Source: Heterorhizobium halophytocola (GTDB lineage Bacteria > Pseudomonadota > Alphaproteobacteria > Rhizobiales > Rhizobiaceae). From it: DNA of 64,000 bases. The notes beneath the pieces were generated by a model. The model saw nothing but the letters and a program-made list of their open reading frames with translations. It did no database searches and was not told the DNA's origin. Within the stretch, counting starts at the first letter, position 1. Each line of letters begins with the position of its first letter. Where the stretch lies: the NCBI RefSeq assembly GCF_017873095.1, contig NZ_JAGGJU010000005.1:1-64000 (forward strand), given 5' to 3'. This document shows, piece after piece, positions 30,952 through 40,482 of this stretch. A program made the position numbers and the translations under genes.

Positions 30952-31749
30952 ATGACGACCAAGGCTGCCAAAATCGCCATACTCGCAGGCATCGCGCTCG
31001 TCGGCTGGACCGTCGCGGCCACCGCGATCGTCGTCGGGCTGAAAAGCGATGGACGTCAGCAAGTCGCAGCCGTCGAGGACGCTCCCAGTTTCGGCGAGCA
31101 GGTCCGCGCCTATCTGCTGGCCAATCCGGAAGTGATGGTCGATGTGCAGCAAGCGCTGCAGAAGAAGCAGGCGAGCGCCCAACAGGCACAGGCATCCTCG
31201 GTAATCGAGAAGAACGAGGCGGCGCTCTACCATGCTTCCTCCGACATCTCGCTTGGCAATCCGGATGGTGACGTCACCATCGTCGAGTTCTTCGACTACA
31301 ATTGCGGCTACTGCAAGCGCGCCCTGTCCGACATGGACAAGGTGATCCGCGACGACAGCAAGGTGCGCTTCGTCCTGAAGGAATTCCCGATTCTCGGCGA
31401 GGATTCGGTCGCCGCCCACAAGGTGTCCGATGCCTTCCGCAAGCTGGCACCGGAAAAATATGCCGACTTCCACCGTGCGCTCTTGGGCGGCGACGGCCGT
31501 GCCACGGAAGCCTCGGCCATCCAGCTTGCGGCCGCCCTTGGCGTCGACGAGACCGCCATCCGCAAAGAGATGACCGATAACCCGAACGACGCCTCGGTGC
31601 GGCAAGCCTATCAGCTGGCGACCGATCTCGGGGTGACCGGCACGCCGTCCTATGTCATCGGCGGCGAGGCGATCTTCGGTGCCTATGGTGTCGATGTCCT
31701 CGAGCAGAAGATCGCCAATGTCCGCGCCTGCGGCAAGGCCAGTTGCTGA
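30952..31749 (+). CDS. DsbA-family thiol:disulfide oxidoreductase
   Basis: 265 aa. An N-terminal signal or anchor (about 6-28, IAILAGIALVGWTVAATAIV) puts it in the periplasm. A helical region of about 60 residues, rich in Gln and Ala, matches the DsbA_N-like segment that can oligomerise in ScsC-type proteins. The thioredoxin fold has the active site CGYC in FFDYNCGYCKRAL (near 120) and the cis-Pro in TGTPSYVIGG (near 230). It forms or shuffles disulfides in exported proteins. The N-terminal extension suggests a Com1/ScsC-like trimeric isomerase rather than a classical DsbA, which is inference. Confidence 0.88.
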   Translation: MTTKAAKIAILAGIALVGWTVAATAIVVGLKSDGRQQVAAVEDAPSFGEQVRAYLLANPEVMVDVQQALQKKQASAQQAQASSVIEKNEAALYHASSDISLGNPDGDVTIVEFFDYNCGYCKRALSDMDKVIRDDSKVRFVLKEFPILGEDSVAAHKVSDAFRKLAPEKYADFHRALLGGDGRATEASAIQLAAALGVDETAIRKEMTDNPNDASVRQAYQLATDLGVTGTPSYVIGGEAIFGAYGVDVLEQKIANVRACGKASC

Positions 31750-31884
31750 TCGAACGGTTTACCACATCCTCCATTGCCGGCTTGACCTGGCTTTTCCTGT
31801 GATCCAAGGCTTTGGCGTCCGCTTGGGGCTTTTCCTTGCGGTGCCTCCGGTCTATAGGAGGCGGGTCTGAAGCTGTGGAATGAC

Positions 31885-32325
31885 ATGATGAGCGCGACAA
31901 TCTTCGTCCTCAACGGGCCAAATCTCAATATGTTGGGAAAGCGGGAACCCGGGATCTATGGGGCTGATACCCTGGCGGATGTCGAAGCCAAGTGTCAGGC
32001 CTATGCCGGCGGGATCGGCCTCGGTGTCGATTTTCGTCAGAGCAACCACGAAGGCGATCTGGTCAGCTGGCTGCATGAAGCCAATGACAAGGCCATCGGC
32101 GTTGCCCTGAATGCCGGGGCTTACACACACACATCCTATGCGCTGCACGATGCCATTCGCGCGATCTCGATCCCCGTGGTCGAGCTGCATCTGTCGAATG
32201 TACATGCGCGCGAACATTTCCGCCACAAATCGATGATAGCGCCTGCCGCCAAAGGCGTGATTTGCGGCTTCGGAACAGACAGTTACATCCTCGCGCTGCA
32301 GGCTTTGAAGTCGCTGACGCAATAA
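31885..32325 (+). CDS. aroQ: 3-dehydroquinate dehydratase, type II
   Basis: 146 aa, the usual size for the dodecameric type II enzyme. Two ATGs are adjacent (31885, 31888). The N terminus (VLNGPNLNMLGKREPGIYG) carries the active-site Arg and Tyr; NAGAYTHTS and the EVHLSNVHAREHFR-like stretch (VELHLSNVHAREHFRHKS) hold the substrate-binding Asn and His, with the catalytic His in the latter. It dehydrates 3-dehydroquinate to 3-dehydroshikimate in the shikimate pathway. It is followed after 22 bases by accB in the same direction, an arrangement widespread in alphaproteobacteria. Confidence 0.95.
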   Translation: MMSATIFVLNGPNLNMLGKREPGIYGADTLADVEAKCQAYAGGIGLGVDFRQSNHEGDLVSWLHEANDKAIGVALNAGAYTHTSYALHDAIRAISIPVVELHLSNVHAREHFRHKSMIAPAAKGVICGFGTDSYILALQALKSLTQ

Positions 32326-32347
32326 CAAGAAATACAGGATTCCATCA

Positions 32348-32827
32348 ATGGCTGATAAAAAGAACGGAATTGATCAGGCGCTGATCCGCGATCTGGCCAA
32401 CATTCTCAAAGACACGGACCTGACCGAGATCGAAGTCGAGCAGGACGACCTGCGCATCCGCGTTTCGCGCAACAGTGCGAACTATCCGGTGGCGATGCCG
32501 CAGATGCAGTATGCACCGCAGATGGCGCCGGCGCCGCAGGCAGCCGCGCCCGTCGCCGCTCCGGCCGTCGAAGCAGCCCCCGGTCGTGACCTCTCCAAGG
32601 CCGTGACGGCTCCGATGGTCGGCACCGTCTACCTCGCCCCGGCCCCCGGCTCGCGCAACTTCATCGAGGTCGGCGCGACGGTCAAGGAAGGCCAGACGTT
32701 GCTGATCATCGAAGCGATGAAGACGATGAACCAGATCCCGTCGCCGCGCTCCGGCAAGGTCGTCGAGATCCTGACCGACGACGCCCGCCCCGTCGAGTAC
32801 GGCGAACCTCTCGTAATCATCGAGTAA
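32348..32827 (+). CDS. accB: Acetyl-CoA carboxylase biotin carboxyl carrier protein
   Basis: 159 aa with AGGA upstream. The N-terminal helical region (about 1-45) binds the biotin carboxylase. A Pro/Ala-rich hinge spans about 50-80 (APAPQAAAPVAAPAVEA). The biotinyl domain (about 82-159) carries the EAMKTMNQ motif with the biotinylated Lys125. It carries CO2 between the AccC and AccAD active sites, the first committed step of fatty acid synthesis. It is six bases upstream of accC, so the two are co-transcribed and probably made in balance. Confidence 0.95.
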   Translation: MADKKNGIDQALIRDLANILKDTDLTEIEVEQDDLRIRVSRNSANYPVAMPQMQYAPQMAPAPQAAAPVAAPAVEAAPGRDLSKAVTAPMVGTVYLAPAPGSRNFIEVGATVKEGQTLLIIEAMKTMNQIPSPRSGKVVEILTDDARPVEYGEPLVIIE

Positions 32828-32833
32828 GCTCTG

Positions 32834-34183
32834 ATGGCAGTCATCTCAAAGATCCTCATAGCGAACCGCGGCGAAATCGCCCTGCGTGTCCTGCGCGCCT
32901 GCAAGGAGCTGGGCATCGCGACGGTGGCCGTGCATTCGACGGCCGACGCCGACGCCATGCATGTGCGCCTCGCCGACGAAAGCGTATGCATCGGCCCGCC
33001 GCCCTCGCGCGACAGCTACCTGAACATCCATCAGATCGTCGCCGCCTGCGAAATTACCGGCGCCGACGCGGTCCATCCCGGCTATGGCTTCCTGTCGGAG
33101 AACGCCAAGTTCGCCGATATCCTGGAAGCCCACGGCATCACCTTTATCGGCCCGACCGCGGACCATATCCGCCAGATGGGCGACAAGATCACCGCCAAGC
33201 AGACGGCGATGGATCTCGGCATCCCGGTCGTTCCGGGCTCCGAGGGCGAAGTCACGCCGGACAATGCGCTGAAGACCGCCCGCGAGATCGGCTTCCCGGT
33301 ACTGATCAAGGCAACGGCCGGTGGCGGTGGACGCGGCATGAAGGTCGCCAAGACCGAAGCCGAGCTCGAGGAAGCCGTCTCGACGGCGCGTTCCGAGGCG
33401 CTGGCCGCCTTCGGCAATGCGGCCGTCTACATGGAAAAATATCTCGGCAAGCCGCGCCATATCGAAGTGCAAGTCGTCGGTGACGGCGAAGGCAATGCAA
33501 TCCATCTCGGCGAACGCGACTGCTCGCTGCAGCGGCGCCACCAGAAGGTCTGGGAAGAAGCCAACTCCCCGGCCCTCAACGTCGAGCAGCGGATGAAGAT
33601 CGGCGAAATCTGCGCCGATGCCATGCGCAAGATGAAATATCGTGGCGCCGGCACGGTCGAGTTCCTCTACGAGAACGGCGAGTTCTATTTCATCGAAATG
33701 AACACCCGCCTGCAGGTGGAACATCCGATCACCGAAGCGATCACCGGTATCGACCTGGTGCACGAGCAGATCCGCGTCGCCTCCGGCGCCGGCCTGTCCG
33801 TCACCCAGGACGAGATCGTGTTTTCCGGCCATGCGATCGAATGCCGGATCAATGCCGAGGATGCGCGCACCTTCGTGCCGTCGCCCGGCACGATCACGCA
33901 TTTCCATGCGCCGGGCGGCCTTGGGGTACGCGTCGATTCGGGCGCCTATGCCGGCTACAAGATCCCGCCTTACTACGACAGCCTGATCGGCAAGCTGATC
34001 GTGCATGGACGCACCCGCGTCGAATGCATGATGCGCCTGCGCCGCGTGCTGGACGAGTTCGTCGTCGACGGCATCAAGACGACGCTGCCGCTGTTCCAGG
34101 ATCTGGTGTCCAACCAGGACATCGCCAATGGCGATTACGACATCCACTGGCTGGAGCACTATCTGGCCGAGACGGCCAAGTGA
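32834..34183 (+). CDS. accC: Acetyl-CoA carboxylase biotin carboxylase subunit
   Basis: 449 aa, the normal length. The N-terminal domain starts [20 protein letters not shown]. The ATP-grasp centre shows the glycine-rich [12 protein letters not shown] loop (near 160-170), MEKYL...RHIEVQV, and [12 protein letters not shown] with the carbamate-stabilising residues. [16 protein letters not shown] carries the catalytic Glu and Arg. It carboxylates the biotin of AccB using ATP and bicarbonate. It follows accB by six bases, and the tRNA-protein transferase gene begins ten bases after it, so aroQ-accB-accC-aat may be one unit. Confidence 0.96.
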   Translation: MAVISKILIANRGEIALRVLRACKELGIATVAVHSTADADAMHVRLADESVCIGPPPSRDSYLNIHQIVAACEITGADAVHPGYGFLSENAKFADILEAHGITFIGPTADHIRQMGDKITAKQTAMDLGIPVVPGSEGEVTPDNALKTAREIGFPVLIKATAGGGGRGMKVAKTEAELEEAVSTARSEALAAFGNAAVYMEKYLGKPRHIEVQVVGDGEGNAIHLGERDCSLQRRHQKVWEEANSPALNVEQRMKIGEICADAMRKMKYRGAGTVEFLYENGEFYFIEMNTRLQVEHPITEAITGIDLVHEQIRVASGAGLSVTQDEIVFSGHAIECRINAEDARTFVPSPGTITHFHAPGGLGVRVDSGAYAGYKIPPYYDSLIGKLIVHGRTRVECMMRLRRVLDEFVVDGIKTTLPLFQDLVSNQDIANGDYDIHWLEHYLAETAK

Positions 34184-34193
34184 GGCTGTGACC

Positions 34194-34802
34194 TTGGCGC
34201 GCGGCGGGGAACGGAAAATCACTCCGGACATCCTGCTGCGCGCCTATTCCATCGGGCTGTTCCCGATGGCCGATTCGGCCGATGATCCCGAGCTCTTCTG
34301 GGTCGAGCCGGAGATCCGCGGCATCATTCCGCTCGATCAGTTCCATGTTTCCAAAAGCCTTGCCAAGGCGATGGCCAAGCGCCCCTTCGAGGTCCGCTTC
34401 GACACCGCCTTTCACGCGGTGGTCGACAAATGCGCCGAACCCGCCGACGATCGCCCCTCCACCTGGATCAATGTCGAGATCAAGTCGCTCTACAGCGCGC
34501 TGCACACGATGGGCCATGCGCATTCGGTCGAGGCATGGGAGGGGGACGAGTTGGTCGGGGGGCTCTATGGCGTCTCGCTCGGCACCGCGTTTTTCGGCGA
34601 GAGCATGTTTTCGCGCCGGACCAATGCCTCCAAGATCTGCCTCGTGCATCTGGTCGAGCGGCTGAGGCAACAGGGCTTCACCCTGCTCGACACGCAGTTT
34701 ACCACAGACCATCTGAAAACCTTCGGCGCCGTGGATATCCCCAAGGAGGACTATCGGATCCTGCTGGAGGACGCGATGATGCAGGCCGACGCGGAATTCT
34801 GA
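34194..34802 (+). CDS. aat: Leucyl/phenylalanyl-tRNA--protein transferase
   Basis: 202 aa from the TTG at 34194, chosen because GAGG lies eight bases before it; a GTG at 34188 sits too close to that site. The core motifs [29 protein letters not shown] and [19 protein letters not shown] are typical. The enzyme adds Leu or Phe from tRNA to proteins with N-terminal Lys or Arg, marking them for ClpAP (bacterial N-degron pathway). In rhizobia it commonly follows accBC, as here. Confidence 0.93.
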   Translation: MARGGERKITPDILLRAYSIGLFPMADSADDPELFWVEPEIRGIIPLDQFHVSKSLAKAMAKRPFEVRFDTAFHAVVDKCAEPADDRPSTWINVEIKSLYSALHTMGHAHSVEAWEGDELVGGLYGVSLGTAFFGESMFSRRTNASKICLVHLVERLRQQGFTLLDTQFTTDHLKTFGAVDIPKEDYRILLEDAMMQADAEF

Positions 34803-34832
34803 AGAAGATCCACCGCCCGCACGGAGGTCCTG

Positions 34833-35555
34833 ATGGCAGCACTGACGCAGGTGTCCGGCGGATGGAGCTTTCGGCACTGCACCGCGATCGCCGCTACGCT
34901 CCACCTCGTGCTTGCTCTGGCGCTGCTGCCCCTGGCTCTCAGCCATCCCCTGCCGCTTCCGCAAGACGATGCGGTCCGCGTCGAACTCGTTGCCCCGCCG
35001 CCCCCTGCCCGCAAGCTGGACGGCAGATTGGAGCCCGAGCCGATGGCCGCGCCACAGCCACATGCCGATCCCGCTCGCAGCGCGCCTTCGCCGCCGCAGC
35101 CGGACATCAAGCCGAAAGGGCAGGACACACCCGCAGCCCCGGCCCCAAGCCGGGACGGCCTGACGCCGGCCCGTACACTCTATGCGGCAAAGATCCTCCT
35201 GGATCCACGCAGCGCCCCTGCCCTTAAGGATCTCGAAACGATCGATGTCGACGAACAGGTCGTGCAGGTGTGCAATCTGGAGGCCATGGAGCAGATCGAG
35301 CGCCAGGATCCGTCCCTCAAGCCGGACTTCGTGCTTGCCTATGCGCGCGACGACATGCGCCAGCACGGCCTGGATATCACGGCCGACGGCGCGGCCTTTC
35401 ACAGCAAGGACGGCTGGTATGGATTGCGGTATCGGTGCAAGGCAAAGGCCGACCATCGCGGCGTGTCCGACTTCGCCTTTGCGGTCGAAGAGGCCGTGCC
35501 GGAAGCGCAGTGGGCCGATCTCAACCTGCCGAGCGCAATATCAAGCGGGGAATGA
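34833..35555 (+). CDS. DUF930 domain-containing protein
   Basis: 240 aa. An N-terminal hydrophobic segment (about 19-38, IAATLHLVLALALLPLALS) looks like a membrane anchor. A Pro-rich linker of about 60 residues (APPPPARKLDG...PSPPQPD) follows, a layout shared with TonB-like proteins. The C-terminal domain (about 115-235) matches DUF930: TLYAAKILLDPRSAPALKDL, a conserved EQVVQVCNLEAMEQI with its Cys, and a second Cys in LRYRCKAK. The two cysteines may form a disulfide. Function unknown; the family is largely confined to Rhizobiales. It starts 30 bases after aat. Confidence 0.8.
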   Translation: MAALTQVSGGWSFRHCTAIAATLHLVLALALLPLALSHPLPLPQDDAVRVELVAPPPPARKLDGRLEPEPMAAPQPHADPARSAPSPPQPDIKPKGQDTPAAPAPSRDGLTPARTLYAAKILLDPRSAPALKDLETIDVDEQVVQVCNLEAMEQIERQDPSLKPDFVLAYARDDMRQHGLDITADGAAFHSKDGWYGLRYRCKAKADHRGVSDFAFAVEEAVPEAQWADLNLPSAISSGE

Positions 35556-35587
35556 AGCGATGTCGCGCAGAGGGCCGAAAAGACGCC

Positions 35588-36025
35588 TCAGCTCTTGCTC
35601 GGCGGCGGGACGTCGGAGGTCTGCTTGCAGTTCTTCAGCCAGACGTCGTAGATCGGATGCTCGACGGCATTGAGGCCGGGGCTTGCGGCGAACATCCAGC
35701 CGGAAAAGATCCGGCGGATCTTGCGATCGAGGGTGATCTCGTCGACCTCGACGAAACCGTCGATCTGCTGGGTTTCGCTGTCGTCGCGCGAATAACAGAC
35801 CTTCGGGGTCACCTGCAGCGCGCCGAACTGAACGGTCTCGCCGACATAGACATCGAAGGTGGTGATGCGGCCAGTGATCTTGTCGATGCCGGAAAAGACA
35901 GCGACCTTGTCCTCGATCCGCTCTGCGCGGGCCGGAAAGGCCGTGGCAAGGCAGCCGGTCATCGTGGCAAGAGCGAATGCCGAAGTCAGCCGAAAAGCCT
36001 TTTGTCCTGCCTGGAATGTCATCAT
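35588..36025 (-). CDS. DUF2155 domain-containing periplasmic protein
   Basis: 145 aa from ATG 36025, which has GGAG six bases upstream; ATG 36046 has none. A signal peptide covers about residues 1-35 (LTSAFALATMTGCLATAFPARA), with a Cys inside it. The DUF2155 core follows: DKITGRITTFDVYVGETVQFGALQV, then CYSRDD and RIFSGWMFAASPGLNAVEHP, and a WLKNC near the end. The family occurs in alphaproteobacteria, often next to aat and the NDUFA12-like gene, as here. Its biochemical role is not established. Confidence 0.85.
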   Translation of the reverse strand: MMTFQAGQKAFRLTSAFALATMTGCLATAFPARAERIEDKVAVFSGIDKITGRITTFDVYVGETVQFGALQVTPKVCYSRDDSETQQIDGFVEVDEITLDRKIRRIFSGWMFAASPGLNAVEHPIYDVWLKNCKQTSDVPPPSKS

Positions 36026-36127
36026 GCCCGTCTCCAGCGCCTTCAACGGGGCGCCGCCGGTTTCAACTGGCGCCGTACCTTGCCGACGCTGATCCTGCGC
36101 CTAAACGCCAATTATGGCCAAATGGGG

Positions 36128-36523
36128 TTAGTTGCCCGGGGTCCAGGCATCGTAGTCGCCGGTGACCCGCGGACGTTCGCCAAGCGCCTCGATCGCCCCT
36201 TGCGGACGATAGGCCGCGGCCGTTCCGGTCATGTTCGGACGGTGGGTCTTTTCCCATTCGCGCGGCTTGTAGTCTTCCTCGCTCGGCGCGATGTCGGTGC
36301 GATGGTGCATCCAGCCATGCCAGCCGGGCGGGATCTGCGAGGCGTCGGCATAGCCTGCATACACAACCCAGCGCTTGGGCAGACCGTAGGAGGACTTGCC
36401 GCCCTGGTAATAGACGTTGCCGAACTCGTCCTCGCCGACCTTCTTGAAGCCGCGAAGGGCCACAAGCGTTCCGATGGTGTAGTTGTTCCACCAGGTGAAG
36501 GTGTGCAGCAGGAAGTTCTTCAT
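36128..36523 (-). CDS. NADH:ubiquinone oxidoreductase accessory subunit, NDUFA12 family
   Basis: 131 aa from ATG 36523 (MKNFLLHTFTWWNNYTIGT), with GAGGT seven bases upstream. The diagnostic segments are VGEDEFGNVYYQGG, RRWVVY-type RWVVYAGYADASQIPPGWHGW, and MHHRTD followed by W-K-HRPNMTGT. The family is the bacterial form of the B17.2 subunit of respiratory complex I, at the membrane-facing side of the peripheral arm, and is an alphaproteobacterial and mitochondrial trait. It is encoded away from the main nuo operon, as usual, and precedes the DUF2155 gene. Confidence 0.9.
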   Translation of the reverse strand: MKNFLLHTFTWWNNYTIGTLVALRGFKKVGEDEFGNVYYQGGKSSYGLPKRWVVYAGYADASQIPPGWHGWMHHRTDIAPSEEDYKPREWEKTHRPNMTGTAAAYRPQGAIEALGERPRVTGDYDAWTPGN

Positions 36524-36625
36524 GTCTTGACCTCGTGCCCGCATGGCGCGGACGAAAGCAGAATAGGCTTCCCCGCTTATGCAATCTTAGCCCTGCGATG
36601 TCCAGTGCCTCGCCGGCCGAAGCCG

Positions 36626-37105
36626 TTATTTCAACTTGATCTTGAAGCCCAGATGGGTCGGTTGGAAACCGAGGCGCTGATAGAAGCGATGGGCGTCCTT
36701 GCGCACGGCGTTCGACGTCAATTGCACCATCCGCATGCCCCGGTCCCGGGCATCCGCGATACAGAATTCGATCATCAGCTTGCCGATTCCCCGGCCACGG
36801 CGATCGGGGCGTGTCTGGACCGCCTCGATGATCATCGACGACGAGCCCCTGCCCGGCATCGTGGTGGTGATCATCGTCTGGAATGTGGCGACGACCTCGC
36901 CATCCTCCGTGACCACGTAGAGATCCTGATTGGCCGAATCGGCGATGGTGCGGAAAGCGGCGATATAGTCCGGAAGCGCTGCGGGATCGTCGGTGTCGCC
37001 ATGGCCGCCGAGCGTATCCTTGGCAAAGATCGCGGCGATCGCCTGCACGTCGGCCTCGGCTGCCTTTCGAATTGTCGGTCCGTTTTCGGTCATGGGCTTG
37101 CTCAT
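36626..37105 (-). CDS. GNAT-family N-acetyltransferase
   Basis: 159 aa. The fold is seen from IRKAAEADVQAIAAIF through the acetyl-CoA loop TRPDRRGRGIGKLMIEFCIADA (about 98-119) to AHRFYQRLGFQPTH near the end. No strong ribosome site precedes the first ATG; ATG at residue 5 is an alternative. The acceptor substrate is unknown. It is divergent from the small secreted protein gene at 37157. Confidence 0.82.
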   Translation of the reverse strand: MSKPMTENGPTIRKAAEADVQAIAAIFAKDTLGGHGDTDDPAALPDYIAAFRTIADSANQDLYVVTEDGEVVATFQTMITTTMPGRGSSSMIIEAVQTRPDRRGRGIGKLMIEFCIADARDRGMRMVQLTSNAVRKDAHRFYQRLGFQPTHLGFKIKLK

Positions 37106-37156
37106 GCGGTGGTGTTGGACAAGATGGGCGCTTGAGAGGGACAGGAGGACACCAGG

Positions 37157-37585
37157 ATGATGCGTCTGCTATCGACAGGCATCGCAATTCTCGCCATAGC
37201 GGCTGTCTCCGTGCATGCGCAAGAGGGGAGCGGCATCGCCTATGTGCAGGCGCCGGAAATGTCGAGCGACCTCTGTCGCGGCGACACCGCGGCGGAAGCC
37301 TTCGCCTGTGCCGAGACGCAATGCATCGAGGGCGGCGGAACCGCGCAAGACTGTCTCGAGATCGCCTACTGCAATCCGGCGCGCTTCAGCGTCGATGTCT
37401 TCGTCCAGCATCGGGAGGGCCCGCACTGGCACGAATTCTTCTGCGGCCTGGACAACGCGCAAACGGCCATGGCGGTGGCTGACACGATCTGTGACCGCAC
37501 GCGCCGTCCCGATCTGATCGAATGCGCACCGGTGGTGCTATACGACCCCTCGGGGAAGACGCTGGACATGCCCGGGCAGAACTGA
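37157..37585 (+). CDS. Small secreted Cys-rich hypothetical protein
   Basis: 142 aa from ATG 37157, with AGGAGG eight bases upstream. The signal peptide is LSTGIAILAIAAVSVHAQEG, with a cut after AQ or HA near residue 22. The mature protein has eight cysteines (DLCRGD, FACAETQCIEG, DCLEIAYCNP, FFCGLD, ICDR, IECAP), enough for four disulfides. It thus resembles a periplasmic stable fold and would depend on the Dsb system. No known domain is recognised. Confidence 0.75.
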   Translation: MMRLLSTGIAILAIAAVSVHAQEGSGIAYVQAPEMSSDLCRGDTAAEAFACAETQCIEGGGTAQDCLEIAYCNPARFSVDVFVQHREGPHWHEFFCGLDNAQTAMAVADTICDRTRRPDLIECAPVVLYDPSGKTLDMPGQN

Positions 37586-37588
37586 CGG

Positions 37589-38089
37589 CTAGAGCTCGAG
37601 CCGCTTTTCCATCAGCACCGCCGGCAGGCCGGATCCCGGACCGCCGCAATCGACCATACGGTCGACTTCGACGAAGCCTAGGCGCTCATAGAAGCTGATC
37701 GCGCGGACATTCTCGACCGCGACCTCGACCCGCATGATCTCCGCATCGGGAAAACAGGTCTCCAGTTCGGCAAAGATATCGCGGCCGACACCCTCGCCCT
37801 GGCAGGACGGATGCACATAGAGCTGGTGGAGCATCGCGGTCTTGGCCATTTTCGGATACATCGCCGCATAGCCGGTGCCGCCGATCCGCTTGCCGTCGTC
37901 GGCCACGAGGAACTCGGCATCCTTCTTGCTCACCCGCGCCTTGATCGCCGGCAGGGAATGCCAGCCTTCCAGCATCTTGCGAACCGTCTCGGCACCGTAG
38001 AAAGGAAGATAGGTCGCCTCGAAAGTGTCGACCAGCAGGTCGCGCACGGCCTTCACATCGCCTTCCATGGCGGTTCGGACAAAGAACAT
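37589..38089 (-). CDS. GNAT-family N-acetyltransferase
   Basis: 166 aa. It begins VRTAMEGDVKAVRDLLVDTF-like (FVRTAMEGDVKAV). The acetyl-CoA-binding loop HPSCQGEGVGRDIFAEL lies near 92-108 and NVRAISFYERLGFVEV near 128-143. The acceptor is unknown. It lies between the secreted protein gene (tail-to-tail, 3 bases apart) and gatB, in the same direction as gatB. Confidence 0.83.
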   Translation of the reverse strand: MFFVRTAMEGDVKAVRDLLVDTFEATYLPFYGAETVRKMLEGWHSLPAIKARVSKKDAEFLVADDGKRIGGTGYAAMYPKMAKTAMLHQLYVHPSCQGEGVGRDIFAELETCFPDAEIMRVEVAVENVRAISFYERLGFVEVDRMVDCGGPGSGLPAVLMEKRLEL

Positions 38090-38160
38090 GGTCTCAACTC
38101 CGGCAAGGCAGCGGCGGGCAACCGGCCCACCGCCCCTCGTGATCTTGCAGTCTTTTGGCC

Positions 38161-39663
38161 TCAGTCCTCGATGCCGAGCTTGGCCTTGACCAGCGCCTGC
38201 ACGGCCTGCGGATTGGCCTTGCCGCCGGTCGACTTCATCACCTGCCCGACGAACCAGCCGGCAAGGGTCGGCTTGGCCTTGACCTTCTCGACCTGGTCCG
38301 GATTGGCGGCGATGATTTCGTCCACGGCCTTTTCGATCGCACCGGTGTCGGTCACCTGCTTCATGCCACGGGTCTCGACGATCTCCTTCGGATCGCCGCC
38401 CTCGTTCCAGATGATCTCGAACAGGTCCTTGGCGATCTTGCCGGAAATCGTGCCGTCCTTGATGAGGTCGATGATGGCACCGAGCTGATCCGGCGAAACC
38501 GGCGTGTCTTCAATGCCTTTGCCGGCCTTGTTCAAGGCGCCGAGCAGGTCGTTGATCACCCAGTTGGCGGCCAGCTTGCCGTCGCGGCGGGCGGATACGG
38601 CCTCGTAATAGTCGGCGGTCGCCTTTTCCTGCACCAGCACCGAGGCGTCATAGACCGACAGGCCGAGTTCGGAGACGAAGCGGGCCTTCTTGTCGTCCGG
38701 CAGTTCCGGCAGGTCGACCTTCAGCGCCTCGATGAAGGCATCGTCGAATTCGAGCGGCAGCAGGTCCGGATCGGGGAAATAGCGATAATCGTGCGCGTCT
38801 TCCTTGGAGCGCATCGACCGCGTCTCGCCCTTGGTCGGGTCGAACAGCCGGGTTTCCTGGTCGATCACGCCGCCATCCTCGATCACCGCGATCTGGCGGC
38901 GCGCTTCGTATTCGATCGCCTGGCCGATGAAGCGGATCGAGTTGACGTTCTTGATTTCGCAGCGCGTGCCGAAATCCTCGCCCGGACGACGCACGGAGAC
39001 GTTGACGTCGGCGCGCATCGAACCTTCATCCATGTTGCCGTCGCAGGTGCCGAGATAGCGCACGATCGAGCGCAGCTTGGTCATGTAGGCCTTGGCCTCG
39101 TCGGACGAGCGCATGTCGGGCTTGGAGACGATCTCCATCAGCGCAACGCCGGACCGGTTGAGGTCGACATAGGACATGGTCGGATGCTGGTCGTGCATCG
39201 ACTTGCCGGCATCCTGTTCCAGGTGCAGGCGCTCGATGCCGATCTCGATATCCTCGAACTGGCCCTGACGGTCGGGACCGAGCGAGATGACGATCTGGCC
39301 CTCGCCGACGATCGGATCCTTGAACTGCGAAATCTGGTAGCCCTGCGGCAGGTCCGGGTAGAAATAGTTCTTGCGGTCAAACAGCGAGCGCTTGTTGATC
39401 TGCGCCTTCAGCCCGAGGCCGGTGCGCACGGCCTGGCGCACGCATTCCTCGTTGATCACCGGCAGCATGCCGGGCATGGCAGCATCGACCAGGGAGACGT
39501 TCGAGTTCGGCGCCTTGCCGAACTCCGTCGAAGCGCCGGAAAACAGCTTCGACTGGCTCGTCACCTGAGCGTGGACCTCCATGCCGATGATCACTTCCCA
39601 ATCGCCGGTGGCACCGGAGATCAGGCGTTTCGGATCGGGCGTGCGGGTATCAACTAGGGTCAT
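38161..39663 (-). CDS. gatB: Asp-tRNA(Asn)/Glu-tRNA(Gln) amidotransferase subunit B
   Basis: 500 aa. The cradle domain starts [20 protein letters not shown]; the GatB signatures [20 protein letters not shown] and [13 protein letters not shown] ([10 protein letters not shown]) follow, and the C-terminal half is the helical and YqeY-like tail ([17 protein letters not shown]). GatB binds tRNA and phosphorylates the misacylated Glu or Asp, and ammonia comes from GatA through a tunnel. The other subunits, gatA and gatC, lie about 3 kb away at 42496-44345, so the complex is encoded in two places within this window. Confidence 0.96.
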   Translation of the reverse strand: MTLVDTRTPDPKRLISGATGDWEVIIGMEVHAQVTSQSKLFSGASTEFGKAPNSNVSLVDAAMPGMLPVINEECVRQAVRTGLGLKAQINKRSLFDRKNYFYPDLPQGYQISQFKDPIVGEGQIVISLGPDRQGQFEDIEIGIERLHLEQDAGKSMHDQHPTMSYVDLNRSGVALMEIVSKPDMRSSDEAKAYMTKLRSIVRYLGTCDGNMDEGSMRADVNVSVRRPGEDFGTRCEIKNVNSIRFIGQAIEYEARRQIAVIEDGGVIDQETRLFDPTKGETRSMRSKEDAHDYRYFPDPDLLPLEFDDAFIEALKVDLPELPDDKKARFVSELGLSVYDASVLVQEKATADYYEAVSARRDGKLAANWVINDLLGALNKAGKGIEDTPVSPDQLGAIIDLIKDGTISGKIAKDLFEIIWNEGGDPKEIVETRGMKQVTDTGAIEKAVDEIIAANPDQVEKVKAKPTLAGWFVGQVMKSTGGKANPQAVQALVKAKLGIED

Positions 39664-39762
39664 CGTCTGTCCGTGTGATGATGCGTTTTCTCAAGGCCGT
39701 GAGGTAGAGCAATTGACCAGAGGGTGCAAGGCTTTCGCAACGCTCACCCCGTGGCGCTGCGC

Positions 39763-40272
39763 TCAGAATTCCTGTCCGTAGCCGCTCTCGGTCAACTCGG
39801 CAAGTTGCTTGACGAGACCGACCGTTTCGACATCGCGGTCGAAGCGCGGATTGTAGGCGGCGGAAAACCAGTGGATCGAATAGCCGCGGGCGCGAAAGAA
39901 GGCGATGGCCTTCTCGTTGCGCGCATGGGTCTCGACCCGCGCCGTCGCATGGCCCTGCTCGCGCATCTCGATCTCGATGGCCTCCAGCAAAAGGGTGCCG
40001 AGCCCACGTCCCTCGCTGGCCGGATCGATCCAGAAGTCGGTGATCAGTTCGTCGAGGCCTTCGCGCGCAGCCCAGCCGGCGGTCGCTCCACCGGTTTCGA
40101 CCACGAATATGGTGATCCACGAACTGTGGGTGAAATTGCGAAAGGCGCGCCGGGCGCTGTCGAGCATCTGCCGCGTTTCGCCGACCGGGATCATGGCCTG
40201 TTCCCAGGCCCGCAGACCGATTTCGGCCAAGAGCTCGGCCTCTTCCAATCGCGCTCCCCGGATACTGGCCAT
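39763..40272 (-). CDS. GNAT-family N-acetyltransferase
   Basis: 169 aa from ATG 40272 (MASIRGARLEEAELLAEIGL), which has GGAG upstream; the longer frame to 40374 has an unlikely N terminus. The acetyl-CoA loop is DPASEGRGLGTLLLEAIEIE near 92-111, and ARNEKAIAFFRARGYSIHWF follows near 124-143. The acceptor is unknown. It is divergent from the mechanosensitive channel gene with about 210 bases between. Confidence 0.83.
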   Translation of the reverse strand: MASIRGARLEEAELLAEIGLRAWEQAMIPVGETRQMLDSARRAFRNFTHSSWITIFVVETGGATAGWAAREGLDELITDFWIDPASEGRGLGTLLLEAIEIEMREQGHATARVETHARNEKAIAFFRARGYSIHWFSAAYNPRFDRDVETVGLVKQLAELTESGYGQEF

Positions 40273-40482
40273 TGCTGCTCCGCATGATCCCCCGATGAAT
40301 AAAGCACCCTTGGCCGGGTTTGACCAGTATTGCAGGCGCTTCGGCCTTGCGGCATCGCTCGGCTTGCGAAACAATTCCCCTTGAGATCACGCCCGCAGCC
40401 GCGGCGCCACCACGAAACAAAACGCACCAGCCGGGGGTTTCGATCTGGAGGCGGGCTCTTGTCCGCAGCGAGGAGACGGCAA

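Noticed and set aside
32846..34231. 461-codon frame antisense to accC
   Set aside because: Shadow of accC, which has the complete biotin carboxylase motifs.
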